Of a DNA stretch of 5,358 nucleotides, positions 1 through 5,358 are shown piece after piece; the stretch's first letter is position 1, and the number at the start of each line of letters is the position of its first letter. The notes beneath the pieces were generated by a model. The model had not been told where the DNA came from. It worked only from the letters and a program-made list of their open reading frames with translations, and made no database searches. The stretch lies in assembly GCA_027080545.1 (NCBI GenBank), contig JALWRV010000238.1:1-5358 (forward strand), read 5' to 3'. Source of the stretch: Parvularculaceae bacterium. Its GTDB lineage: Bacteria > Pseudomonadota > Alphaproteobacteria > Caulobacterales > Parvularculaceae. A program made the translations under genes and the position numbers.

Positions 1-626
1 ACCCGCGCTTGGCGGGGACCATAGGCGCGGGTTTTTTTCGGGGCTGCCCATACTAGATCATCATTTTTGGCACCATTTTCTTCCCCCGAGGCGATGATCA
101 AATCACGGCCTTCCTTGCGTGATACCGGGCTAACCATGCCGCCAGTGCGGGATTTGCGAAAAACACCTAAAATCCGCGCATCATTTTTGGCCAACCGCTT
201 CATTGGCGTGGCGTGATAGGTGTTTTTATTATGCTGTTCGAGGCGTGCTAAAAGACGATCACCGACGCCGGCGGGGGGCCTTATTTTGGCAGCCGCCTTA
301 TGGGAGATAAGAATAAGAGGTGGGCGCTTCTTGCTGCGCCAATTGGCTGGGGTGGCGATGAGATCACCATTTTCATCTATATTTTCAATGTCCAGCAGGG
401 TGACCGCGGGCAGTTTTTCTGGGTCTGCCACCCGTTTGCCGCGCCCTTTGGCAATCGCCCCGTCTTCAGCCATTTTTTTCAACATTTGGCGCAGTCGGGT
501 GCGTTCTTCACCCTTGAGATGAAAGGCGCGTGCAATTTCTCGGCGGGTAATGTCACCCTTGCCATTGGCTTGAGCATCGCGAATGAAGGCGAGAATGTCG
601 TCCCGGGATGGGAAGCGTTTGGCCAT
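1..626 (-). CDS. rnr: Ribonuclease R, N-terminal part (3' end outside window)
   Basis: This is the start of RNase R, a processive 3'-to-5' exoribonuclease that degrades structured RNA in the cytoplasm. The frame is open from the ATG at 626-624 to the left edge, giving 208 residues; the family is usually 700-800 aa, so the catalytic RNB and S1 domains lie outside. Residues 8-58 (from RDDILAFIRDA to MAEDGAI) fit the N-terminal winged-helix domain, including the segment REIARAFHLKG. A basic linker GRGKR follows at 61-65. Residues 73-130 fit the first cold-shock-like OB domain, with GVGDRLLARL at 120-129, and the second begins near 150 (ARILGVFRKS) and runs into AYGPRQAR at the edge. The start lies only 9 bases after the topA stop and has no clear Shine-Dalgarno sequence, which suggests translational coupling to topA. 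The identification rests on domain pattern and gene order; the catalytic domain cannot be seen here. Confidence 0.9.
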   Translation of the reverse strand, partial: MAKRFPSRDDILAFIRDAQANGKGDITRREIARAFHLKGEERTRLRQMLKKMAEDGAIAKGRGKRVADPEKLPAVTLLDIENIDENGDLIATPANWRSKKRPPLILISHKAAAKIRPPAGVGDRLLARLEQHNKNTYHATPMKRLAKNDARILGVFRKSRTGGMVSPVSRKEGRDLIIASGEENGAKNDDLVWAAPKKTRAYGPRQAR

Positions 627-635
627 GATTGCGCG

Positions 636-3293
636 CTACTTGCTTTTACTGGCGGCAGACTTTTTCGTTGCCTTTTTGGTGGTCTTCTTGGCGGTTTTTT
701 TTGTCGCCTTCTTCTTAGTAGCCTTTTTCTTGGTGGCTTTCTTTTTCGTGGCTTTTTTCTTGGTCGCTTTCTTTTTCTTCGGCCCTTTGGCATCTTTAAT
801 GGCGATAAGCTCTACGGCTTGGGCCAAGGTCACATCTTTGGGGTCAGTCCCGGACGGGATAGTCGCATTGGTTTTCATATGTTTGACATAAGGCCCATAG
901 CGGCCATCAAAAATATTAACAGGCTCATCGGTTTCTGGATGTTTGCCCAACTCGAAAATAGGTTTGGCAGCGGCGCGCCGACCACGGCCCGGATTGGCAA
1001 TTTTGTCGGCGATCAAGGTTACTGCATGGTTGAGGCCGATGGTAAAGACATCATCCACATTAGGCAGGTTAGCATAGGTTTTGCCGTGCTTTACATAGGG
1101 GCCAAAGCGTCCAATGGCGGCCGTGATCATCTCTCCATCTTCCGGGTGCGGCCCGATCTCTCGGGGAAGATTTAGCAACTTCAAGGCTTTTTCCAAATCG
1201 GTCTCATTCGGGTCCCATGTTTTGGGAATAGAGCCGCGCTTGGGTTTTTCTTTGGAGCCTTTTTCTACCTCACCCAATTGTACATAGGGACCAAAGCGTC
1301 CGTTCTTTAGCCACACATCAAGGCCGCTATCAGGGTCCTTGCCCAACAGCTTGTCGCCGCTATCCAGCGCTTCTTGTTCTGATTGACCAAGCTGGCGGGT
1401 GAAATTGCAATCGGGATAGTTGGAGCAGCCAATAAATGCCCCATAGCGACCAATTTTCAGGGAAAGCTGCCCCTCTTTACAGCCCGGGCAGGCCCGGGGG
1501 TCCGAGCCATCTTCTTTGGCAGGGAAAATATGAGGCCCCAGAGATTCATTGAGGGCATCCAAAACATGGGTGATGCGCAGCTCACTAATGTCTTCAACCG
1601 CCGCATTAAAATGTTGCCAAAAATCTGCTAGAAAATCTTTCCAAGCGACCTTGCCGTTGGAAATTTCATCCAAGGTCGCTTCTAGGTCAGCGGTAAAATC
1701 ATATTCCACATAGCGTGGGAAGAAATTTTCCAGAAAAGCGGTAACGATGCGACCTTTGTTATTGGGAATGAAGCGGTTTTTGTCCATCTCCACATAGCCG
1801 CGATCTTGTAACACGGAAATGATCGACGCATAGGTGGAGGGGCGACCAATACCCAGCTCTTCCAAACGCTTGACTAGGCTTGCTTCGGAAAAGCGCGGGG
1901 GCGGTTGGGTGAAATGTTGTTCGGTTTTTGGCTCTTTGATAGCGCAGGGGGCCCCGGCGATGACCTTTGGCAGGATCGCGTTTTTTTCATCCTTGTCATT
2001 ATCGTCTTTTCCTTCCTCATATAGTTTGAGGAAGCCATCAAAAGTGATAACGGATCCGGTGGCGCGTAGCCCCGTTTGTTTATCCTTGGACAGGATTTCA
2101 ATGGTGGTGCTTTCCAATTCGGCCGATTGCATCTGGCAGGCCATGGCCCGTTTCCAGATCAGTTCATAGAGACGCGCCATATCCCCTTCGAGATGTTTCA
2201 TCATGGCCGGGGTGCGCTGAAAGCTGGTGGGGCGAATTGATTCGTGCGCCTCTTGTGCGTTTTTGGCTTTCTTTTTGTAGACGCGGGGGGCACTTGGCAC
2301 ATATTGGTCGCCAAACTCCTTACCAATGGTTTGGCGGGCCTCGGCGATGGCTTCGCCAGCCATGTCGGTGCCGTCGGTCCGCATATAGGTGATAAGCCCT
2401 ACGGTTTCGCCGCTGATGGTCACCCCTTCATAAAGCCGTTGTGCGGTGGTCATGGTGCGCCGTGCGTTAAAGCCAAGTTTTCGCGAGGCCTCTTGTTGTA
2501 AGGTAGAGGTGGTGAACGGGGCAGGAGGGTGGCGCTTGGTGGGTTTAGCTTCAACCGAAGCGATGGAAAAGTCGCCGCGCTCAACTGCTTGCTTGGCTTT
2601 AGCCGCCGCCGTCGCATCGGGGATGTCGTATTTTTTTAGTTTCTTACCGTCAAGGCAAACCAGTCGTGCAGCAAATTCTGCCGCGCCCTCACATTGGGCT
2701 TTGGCTTCTAGGGTCCAATATTCTTGTGGGATAAATTTTTCAATTTCCAGTTCGCGCTCACAGATAAGGCGCAAGGCCACGGACTGCACTCGGCCAGCGG
2801 ATCGAGAGCCGGGTAATTTGCGCCACAAAACGGGCGATAGGGTAAAGCCCACCAGATAGTCTAAAGCGCGTCTTGCCAAATAGGCATCGACAAGATTTTG
2901 ATCAACCTCACGCGGTTGGGCCATCGCTTCGAGAATGGATTTTTTGGTAATGGCGTTAAAAGCCACACGCGAAAGTTTCTTGCCCTTGAGCAACTTCTTT
3001 TCGGCAAGCACTTCTACCAGATGCCAGGAAATGGCTTCGCCTTCGCGATCCGGGTCAGTGGCAAGAATAATGCCGTCGGCTTTTTTGACCGCATCAACAA
3101 TTTCTTTTACATGTTTGCGCGAGCCCGTATCGGTTTCCCATATCATGGAGAATTGCTCATCGGGTTTCACTGAACCATCTTTAGAGGGCAGGTCACGGAT
3201 ATGGCCAAAGCTGGCTAAAACCGTATAATCGGCTCCCAAATATTTGTTGATGGTCTTTGCCTTTGACGGCGACTCAACGATTACTACTTGCAT
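636..3293 (-). CDS. topA: DNA topoisomerase I (type IA) with lysine-rich C-terminal tail
   Basis: This type IA topoisomerase relaxes negative supercoils by a transient 5'-phosphotyrosine break in one strand. It is 885 aa, complete, and starts directly with the TOPRIM strand QVVIVESPSKAKTI. The catalytic glutamate is E7 and the metal-binding DxDxE motif is D80, D82, E84 in ATDPDREGE. The active-site tyrosine is Y303 in LITYMRTD, with R305 beside it. The motif LGIGRPSTYASI is at 480-491. One four-cysteine zinc ribbon is present (C602, C605, C623, C629), where the E. coli enzyme has three. It is followed by three cysteine-free C-terminal repeats marked by GRFGPYV or GRYGPYV at 665-671, 728-734 and 797-803. 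Residues 839-885 form a tail with 26 lysines in 47 residues. An AAGGA sequence (3309-3305) lies 11 bases before the ATG. The gene is first in a probable topA-rnr unit. Identity is certain; the role of the tail is inferred. Confidence 0.98.
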   Translation of the reverse strand: MQVVIVESPSKAKTINKYLGADYTVLASFGHIRDLPSKDGSVKPDEQFSMIWETDTGSRKHVKEIVDAVKKADGIILATDPDREGEAISWHLVEVLAEKKLLKGKKLSRVAFNAITKKSILEAMAQPREVDQNLVDAYLARRALDYLVGFTLSPVLWRKLPGSRSAGRVQSVALRLICERELEIEKFIPQEYWTLEAKAQCEGAAEFAARLVCLDGKKLKKYDIPDATAAAKAKQAVERGDFSIASVEAKPTKRHPPAPFTTSTLQQEASRKLGFNARRTMTTAQRLYEGVTISGETVGLITYMRTDGTDMAGEAIAEARQTIGKEFGDQYVPSAPRVYKKKAKNAQEAHESIRPTSFQRTPAMMKHLEGDMARLYELIWKRAMACQMQSAELESTTIEILSKDKQTGLRATGSVITFDGFLKLYEEGKDDNDKDEKNAILPKVIAGAPCAIKEPKTEQHFTQPPPRFSEASLVKRLEELGIGRPSTYASIISVLQDRGYVEMDKNRFIPNNKGRIVTAFLENFFPRYVEYDFTADLEATLDEISNGKVAWKDFLADFWQHFNAAVEDISELRITHVLDALNESLGPHIFPAKEDGSDPRACPGCKEGQLSLKIGRYGAFIGCSNYPDCNFTRQLGQSEQEALDSGDKLLGKDPDSGLDVWLKNGRFGPYVQLGEVEKGSKEKPKRGSIPKTWDPNETDLEKALKLLNLPREIGPHPEDGEMITAAIGRFGPYVKHGKTYANLPNVDDVFTIGLNHAVTLIADKIANPGRGRRAAAKPIFELGKHPETDEPVNIFDGRYGPYVKHMKTNATIPSGTDPKDVTLAQAVELIAIKDAKGPKKKKATKKKATKKKATKKKATKKKATKKTAKKTTKKATKKSAASKSK
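702..776 (-). repeat. Five tandem 15-bp units encoding KKKAT in the TopA tail
   Basis: Five consecutive 15-base units each encode Lys-Lys-Lys-Ala-Thr (TopA residues 841-865). The units differ at synonymous positions: AAA and AAG alternate, and Ala and Thr use several codons. The amino-acid pattern is therefore exact while the DNA repeat is imperfect, which suggests an older expansion held by selection on the protein. The pattern decays downstream into shorter KKT, AKK and TTKK steps down to the stop. An A8 run on the coding strand (702-695) follows immediately. Confidence 0.9.
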
Positions 3294-3304
3294 CTAGTTG
3301 ATTT

Positions 3305-3309
3305 TCCTT
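3305..3309 (-). promoter_or_regulatory. Probable topA ribosome-binding site
   Basis: On the minus strand AAGGA lies 11 bases upstream of the topA ATG at 3293-3291, at the long end of normal spacing. It is the only Shine-Dalgarno-like sequence close to this start, and the start itself is fixed by the TOPRIM strand beginning at residue 2. Confidence 0.5.
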
Positions 3310-3353
3310 AGTTTTTACGCGTATTAGCATAAATTGGGGAGCTTAGGGCGCGA

Positions 3354-3382
3354 AAGTGGCCATTCTTGTATGCAATTGTCAA
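3354..3382 (-). promoter_or_regulatory. Weak candidate topA promoter
   Basis: The minus strand carries a perfect TTGACA at 3382-3377. The hexamer 17 bases downstream is CCACTT, a poor match to TATAAT, so only the -35 half is convincing. Transcription would start roughly 55 bases before topA. A promoter for topA-rnr is expected in this divergent region because the upstream dprA unit is separated by an opposing gene, but this exact site is a guess. Confidence 0.3.
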
Positions 3383-3411
3383 CGCCCTTGGCTTCTTTAC
3401 ACCTTTAAGTG

Positions 3412-3439
3412 TTGTGTTTTCAAATGAGCAACCTATAGT
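3412..3439 (+). promoter_or_regulatory. Candidate promoter of the small plus-strand gene
   Basis: TTGTGT (3412-3417), a 16-base spacer and TATAGT (3434-3439, five of six matches to TATAAT) form a sigma-70-like promoter. It would start transcription near 3446, about 36 bases before the GTG at 3482. The -35 half is weak. The -10 hexamer lies within a 6-bp-arm dyad described separately. Confidence 0.4.
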
Positions 3440-3443
3440 TGCT
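3427..3443. promoter_or_regulatory. Dyad symmetry over the candidate -10 element
   Basis: AGCAAC (3427-3432) and GTTGCT (3438-3443) are perfect inverted copies around a CTATA centre. The right arm overlaps the TATAGT -10 hexamer, so a protein bound here would block polymerase. This could be an operator or a chance palindrome; no regulator gene is visible in the window. Confidence 0.3.
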
Positions 3444-3471
3444 ACCCGTGATGGGCCGTACTAAAAATGTT

Positions 3472-3477
3472 GGAGGG
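3472..3477 (+). promoter_or_regulatory. Strong Shine-Dalgarno that decides the GTG start at 3482
   Basis: GGAGGG ends 4 bases before the GTG at 3482-3484, so the core GGAGG is 5 bases away. This is the best ribosome-binding site in the window. It lies inside the longer reading frame that begins at ATG 3467, which argues that the ATG is not the start and the GTG is. Confidence 0.6.
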
Positions 3478-3481
3478 CACT

Positions 3482-3712
3482 GTGGCACTATCGAAAAATA
3501 TCAGTGAAAAAGTATTAACAGAATCATCCCCTGAAATGGTGGCTGGTGGGGCTGAAGAGCCTTTTCTTGCTATTTCTCGAAATGACACACTTTCCTATAT
3601 TCTCGACATGACCCAGCAATTACAGGTTCTTTGTCTGAAACAAGGGCTCATTTCGCAGGCGCGCTCCTTCGATGGGGTGTTGGACGCGCTCGAAGAGGCG
3701 CAGCAGGGCTGA
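3482..3712 (+). CDS. Small hypothetical protein, 76 aa, function unknown
   Basis: I do not recognise a named family. The gene reads 76 aa from GTG 3482, chosen for the GGAGGG just upstream; an in-frame ATG at 3467 would add five residues but has no ribosome-binding site. The first 30 residues are polar and probably flexible. From residue 34 (NDTLSYILDMTQQLQ) the sequence looks like two amphipathic helices, the second running through FDGVLDALEEAQQ. There is no signal peptide or membrane segment, and there is a single cysteine (C51). The DTLxYIxxMxxxL pattern resembles short helical proteins of about 70-80 aa that I recall as hypothetical genes in alphaproteobacteria; that is memory, not a search. 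It is the only convincing plus-strand gene here, converging on dprA across 11 bases and divergent from topA. A strong ribosome-binding site, a promoter-like element and a position free of any minus-strand gene support it being real. Confidence 0.65.
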   Translation: MALSKNISEKVLTESSPEMVAGGAEEPFLAISRNDTLSYILDMTQQLQVLCLKQGLISQARSFDGVLDALEEAQQG

Positions 3713-3723
3713 TCCGTTATTAT

Positions 3724-4845
3724 TTAACATTGCGGGCGGAGGCAAAAGTAGCCGCCCGACTGTTCTTCTATCTTCCCGCTCAACACCAATTCCAAGAGCC
3801 CATCATTGACCCATGCGGGTGGGGCCCCGATCTCCCGCAAGAGCAGATCGCGATGGGTGGGGGTGAAGCTAAGAGCTTCCAACAGCTTTGCCTCGATGTG
3901 CTGGCGTTCCTGTTTCTCTGGGGGCTGGTGGGGGGTTTCAAAGAGGCCGACATCTTCCGTTTCTAGCAGGCGGTGTGTCATATTTTGCAAATTTGATATC
4001 ACATCATCGGCCTGTTCGATCAATATAGCCCCGTCACGCAAAAGCTGGTTGGTGCCCTGACAGCGTGGATCAAGCGGCGAGCCGGGTACCGCAAACAATT
4101 CGCGGCCCTGTTCACCGGCTAATCGAGCGGTGATCAAACTGCCTGAGCGTGTGGCGGCTTCGACCACGATCACCCCGTGACTTAAACCAGAAATGATTCG
4201 GTTGCGTTTGGGAAAATCACGTCCCACCGGGCGATAGCCTATAGGGCTTTCGGAAACCAGCAGGCCTTGCGTACTAATGGCTTCGGTCAAGTCGCCATGC
4301 TCGGGCGGATAGACCACATCAATCCCCCCCGCGACGACGGCAATGGTGCCGGTGGCAAGGGCCGCCTGATGGGCAGCCCCATCAATCCCCCGCGCAAGCC
4401 CAGAAATAATCGCATAGCCTGCCTGTCCAAGATCATTGGCCAGCTTTTGTGCCATGGTGCGCCCCACCATGGAGGCGTTGCGGGCCCCGACAATGGCTAC
4501 CCCGGGTTTTTGCATCAAATCGAGACCGCCCTTGGTCCACAATATGGGGGGGGCATCGGCGATGTGGCGCAAGGCGGCAGGATAGGGTGGCTCACAAGCG
4601 CAAATCAGGGAGGCGCCAAATGCATCTCCCCTTTGTATTTCTTGCTCGATAACCTCCACAGGGGCCAGTTGAAAGCCCGGTCCGCGAGAAGAGGCCTTGG
4701 CATAGGAAGGTACTTGGCGCAAGGCTTCTTCCGCCGATCCAAAACGATGGATAAGCTGGTGAAATGTCACCGGGCCAATTTTGGGTGTGCGGATGAGGCG
4801 CAGCCAATTTTTCTTTTCGCGTGCGTCTAAAGGATAAGTTTGCAT
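3724..4845 (-). CDS. dprA: DNA processing protein DprA (Smf)
   Basis: DprA binds incoming single-stranded DNA and loads RecA on it during natural transformation; it is also widespread in species not known to be competent. From ATG 4845 the protein is 373 aa, normal for the family. Residues 10-45 (KKNWLRLIRTPKIGPVTFHQL) match the N-terminal SAM-like region. The Rossmann-fold core starts at VAIVGAR (116-122) and continues through ISGLARGIDGAAH (147-159), AVVAGGIDVVYP (169-180), FPKRNRIISGLSHG (211-224) and the conserved TRSGSLITARLA (232-243). Residues about 312-368 fit the C-terminal winged-helix domain. The frame stays open up to ATG 4896, but that start would overlap plsY by 26 bases and add 17 residues without family resemblance. 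The gene is 25 bases downstream of plsY and probably co-transcribed with it. Confidence 0.96.
   Translation of the reverse strand: MQTYPLDAREKKNWLRLIRTPKIGPVTFHQLIHRFGSAEEALRQVPSYAKASSRGPGFQLAPVEVIEQEIQRGDAFGASLICACEPPYPAALRHIADAPPILWTKGGLDLMQKPGVAIVGARNASMVGRTMAQKLANDLGQAGYAIISGLARGIDGAAHQAALATGTIAVVAGGIDVVYPPEHGDLTEAISTQGLLVSESPIGYRPVGRDFPKRNRIISGLSHGVIVVEAATRSGSLITARLAGEQGRELFAVPGSPLDPRCQGTNQLLRDGAILIEQADDVISNLQNMTHRLLETEDVGLFETPHQPPEKQERQHIEAKLLEALSFTPTHRDLLLREIGAPPAWVNDGLLELVLSGKIEEQSGGYFCLRPQC
3733..3758. terminator. Hairpin at the convergent gene ends, weak terminator candidate
   Basis: CGGGCGG (3733-3739) and CCGCCCG (3752-3758) are perfect 7-bp arms with a 12-base loop. The hairpin lies in the last codons of dprA and 21 bases beyond the stop of the small plus-strand gene. 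For plus-strand transcripts it is followed by a moderately U-rich stretch, and on the minus strand by an AU-rich one; neither has a true U run, so termination activity is uncertain. Confidence 0.3.
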
Positions 4846-4871
4846 TGTTCCCCCGATAATGTTCCCCCGAT
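4846..4871 (-). repeat. Tandem 12-bp direct repeat carrying the dprA ribosome-binding element
   Basis: Reading the minus strand, ATCGGGGGAACA occurs twice, at 4871-4860 and 4857-4846, separated by TT, with the second copy directly abutting the dprA ATG. Each copy contains GGGGGA, a passable Shine-Dalgarno sequence; the proximal one is 4-5 bases from the ATG. The repeat fills the whole plsY-dprA gap and touches the last base of the plsY stop codon. Confidence 0.8.
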
Positions 4872-5358
4872 TATTTTTTGCCGATTTTTGGCTCACTCCC
4901 CGTGATGATACGGTTGATATTTTCCCGGTGGCGCAGAAAAATCAACAAAGCCATGAACAGGCTGGCAAAGCCAAGTATGGCATGATCGGTTACAAACAAA
5001 AATGCAGGTGCCGACAGGGCTGCGATCAAGGCCGATAAAGAGGATATACGGGTGATGAGCGCCCCGGCAAGCCAAATCAAGCAGGTAACAACACCAGCCA
5101 TCGGATTCATGGCAAGCAATGTGCCGAGAAAGGTCGCCACCCCCTTACCCCCTTTAAAGCCGAGCCAGACGGGATAACAATGACCAAGAAAAGCCGCAGC
5201 ACCGGCCAATCCCAAAGCATAATCTTGCCACTGACTAAACAGTCCGGCCAGCAAAACCGCTATCGCCCCTTTGCCGCTATCAAGCAATAAAGTCGCTAGG
5301 GCCAGATCTTTGCGGCCTGTGCGCAGCACATTGGTTGCCCCGATATTACCGGAACCGA
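4871..5358 (-). CDS. plsY: Glycerol-3-phosphate acyltransferase PlsY, 5' end outside window
   Basis: PlsY is an inner-membrane enzyme that transfers an acyl group from acyl-phosphate to glycerol-3-phosphate, making lysophosphatidic acid, the first step of phospholipid synthesis with PlsX. 161 residues are visible and the family is about 200 aa, so roughly 35-40 N-terminal residues are missing. At the edge the sequence reads GSGNIGATNVLRTGRK, the first conserved motif. The second follows as GHCYPVWLGFKGGKGVA (visible residues 58-74), including the glycine-rich phosphate-binding GGKGVA. HRENINRIITG near the C-terminus (visible 143-153) is the third. Between them are several hydrophobic segments fitting a polytopic membrane protein, for example VVTCLIWLAGALI and FASLFMALLIFL. 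A GTG at 5329-5327 is an internal valine codon, because the conserved motif continues upstream of it. It precedes dprA by 25 bases. Confidence 0.96.
   Translation of the reverse strand, partial: GSGNIGATNVLRTGRKDLALATLLLDSGKGAIAVLLAGLFSQWQDYALGLAGAAAFLGHCYPVWLGFKGGKGVATFLGTLLAMNPMAGVVTCLIWLAGALITRISSLSALIAALSAPAFLFVTDHAILGFASLFMALLIFLRHRENINRIITGSEPKIGKK

Noticed and set aside
59..191. A 13-bp direct repeat CATCATTTTTGGC at 59-71 and 179-191
   Set aside because: Both copies encode the same residues (AKND) of RNase R in the same frame; two short matches 120 bases apart do not indicate a repeat family.
479..793. Minus-strand basic 104-codon frame
   Set aside because: It is the shifted frame of the TopA tail. 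It stays basic only because lysine-rich codons read as arginine and lysine codons in this frame. Kept only as a possible slippage product.
583..891. Plus-strand frame encoding a very hydrophobic FLVAFF-type protein resembling membrane helices
   Set aside because: The hydrophobic pattern is the antisense reading of the KKKAT repeat, and there is no ribosome-binding site or other support.
300..1175. Long plus-strand open frame of 291 codons across the rnr start and the topA 3' end
   Set aside because: It is antisense to two clearly identified genes, and its phenylalanine and leucine rich stretch is only the complement of the TopA lysine repeats.
1481..1500. GC-rich palindrome with two CCCGGG sites
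   Set aside because: It falls on the zinc-ribbon CPGC codons of TopA and is explained by coding sequence.
3467..3481. ATG at 3467 as start of the small gene
   Set aside because: No Shine-Dalgarno precedes it, while GGAGGG inside this segment is ideally placed for the GTG at 3482.
4267..4830. Plus-strand open frame of 187 codons
   Set aside because: It lies wholly antisense within the conserved dprA gene and resembles no protein family.
4846..4896. Upstream in-frame ATG at 4896 as dprA start
   Set aside because: It would overlap plsY by 26 bases and add 17 residues unlike DprA; ATG 4845 has an adjacent ribosome-binding element and gives the usual length.

Overview
The window reads as chromosomal housekeeping DNA from an alphaproteobacterium of intermediate GC content. 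Three things point there: the gene order plsY - dprA - topA - rnr on one strand, which is a common alphaproteobacterial arrangement; a TopA with a single four-cysteine zinc ribbon followed by cysteine-free C-terminal repeats; and an RNase R with an alphaproteobacterial-type N-terminal helix-turn-helix. I cannot name the genus.

Layout, right to left along the minus strand. The 3' part of plsY (membrane glycerol-3-phosphate acyltransferase, 5' end outside the window) is followed after 25 bases by dprA (single-stranded DNA binding RecA loader). That gap contains a tandemly duplicated 12-bp Shine-Dalgarno-like element. After dprA comes a small plus-strand gene (3482-3712, 76 aa, no recognised function) whose stop codon faces the dprA stop across 11 bases. 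A 188-base divergent region then separates this small gene from topA (885 aa DNA topoisomerase I), which runs on the minus strand and is followed after 9 bases by rnr (RNase R; only its first 208 residues are present).

Functionally, plsY belongs to phospholipid synthesis, dprA to DNA uptake and recombination, topA to relaxation of negative supercoils and rnr to decay of structured RNA. They share a neighbourhood rather than a pathway. The plus-strand gene breaks what is usually a continuous dprA-topA run, so topA-rnr probably have their own promoter in the divergent region, and plsY-dprA form a separate transcription unit ending near 3724.

The region is mostly ordinary. I did not find a new defence system, mobile element, CRISPR array or RNA gene. 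The points worth a second look are the small gene with a dyad over its putative -10 element, the lysine-rich KKKAT-repeat tail of TopA with its A8 homopolymer, the duplicated ribosome-binding element before dprA, and a terminator-like hairpin antisense to rnr at the left edge.
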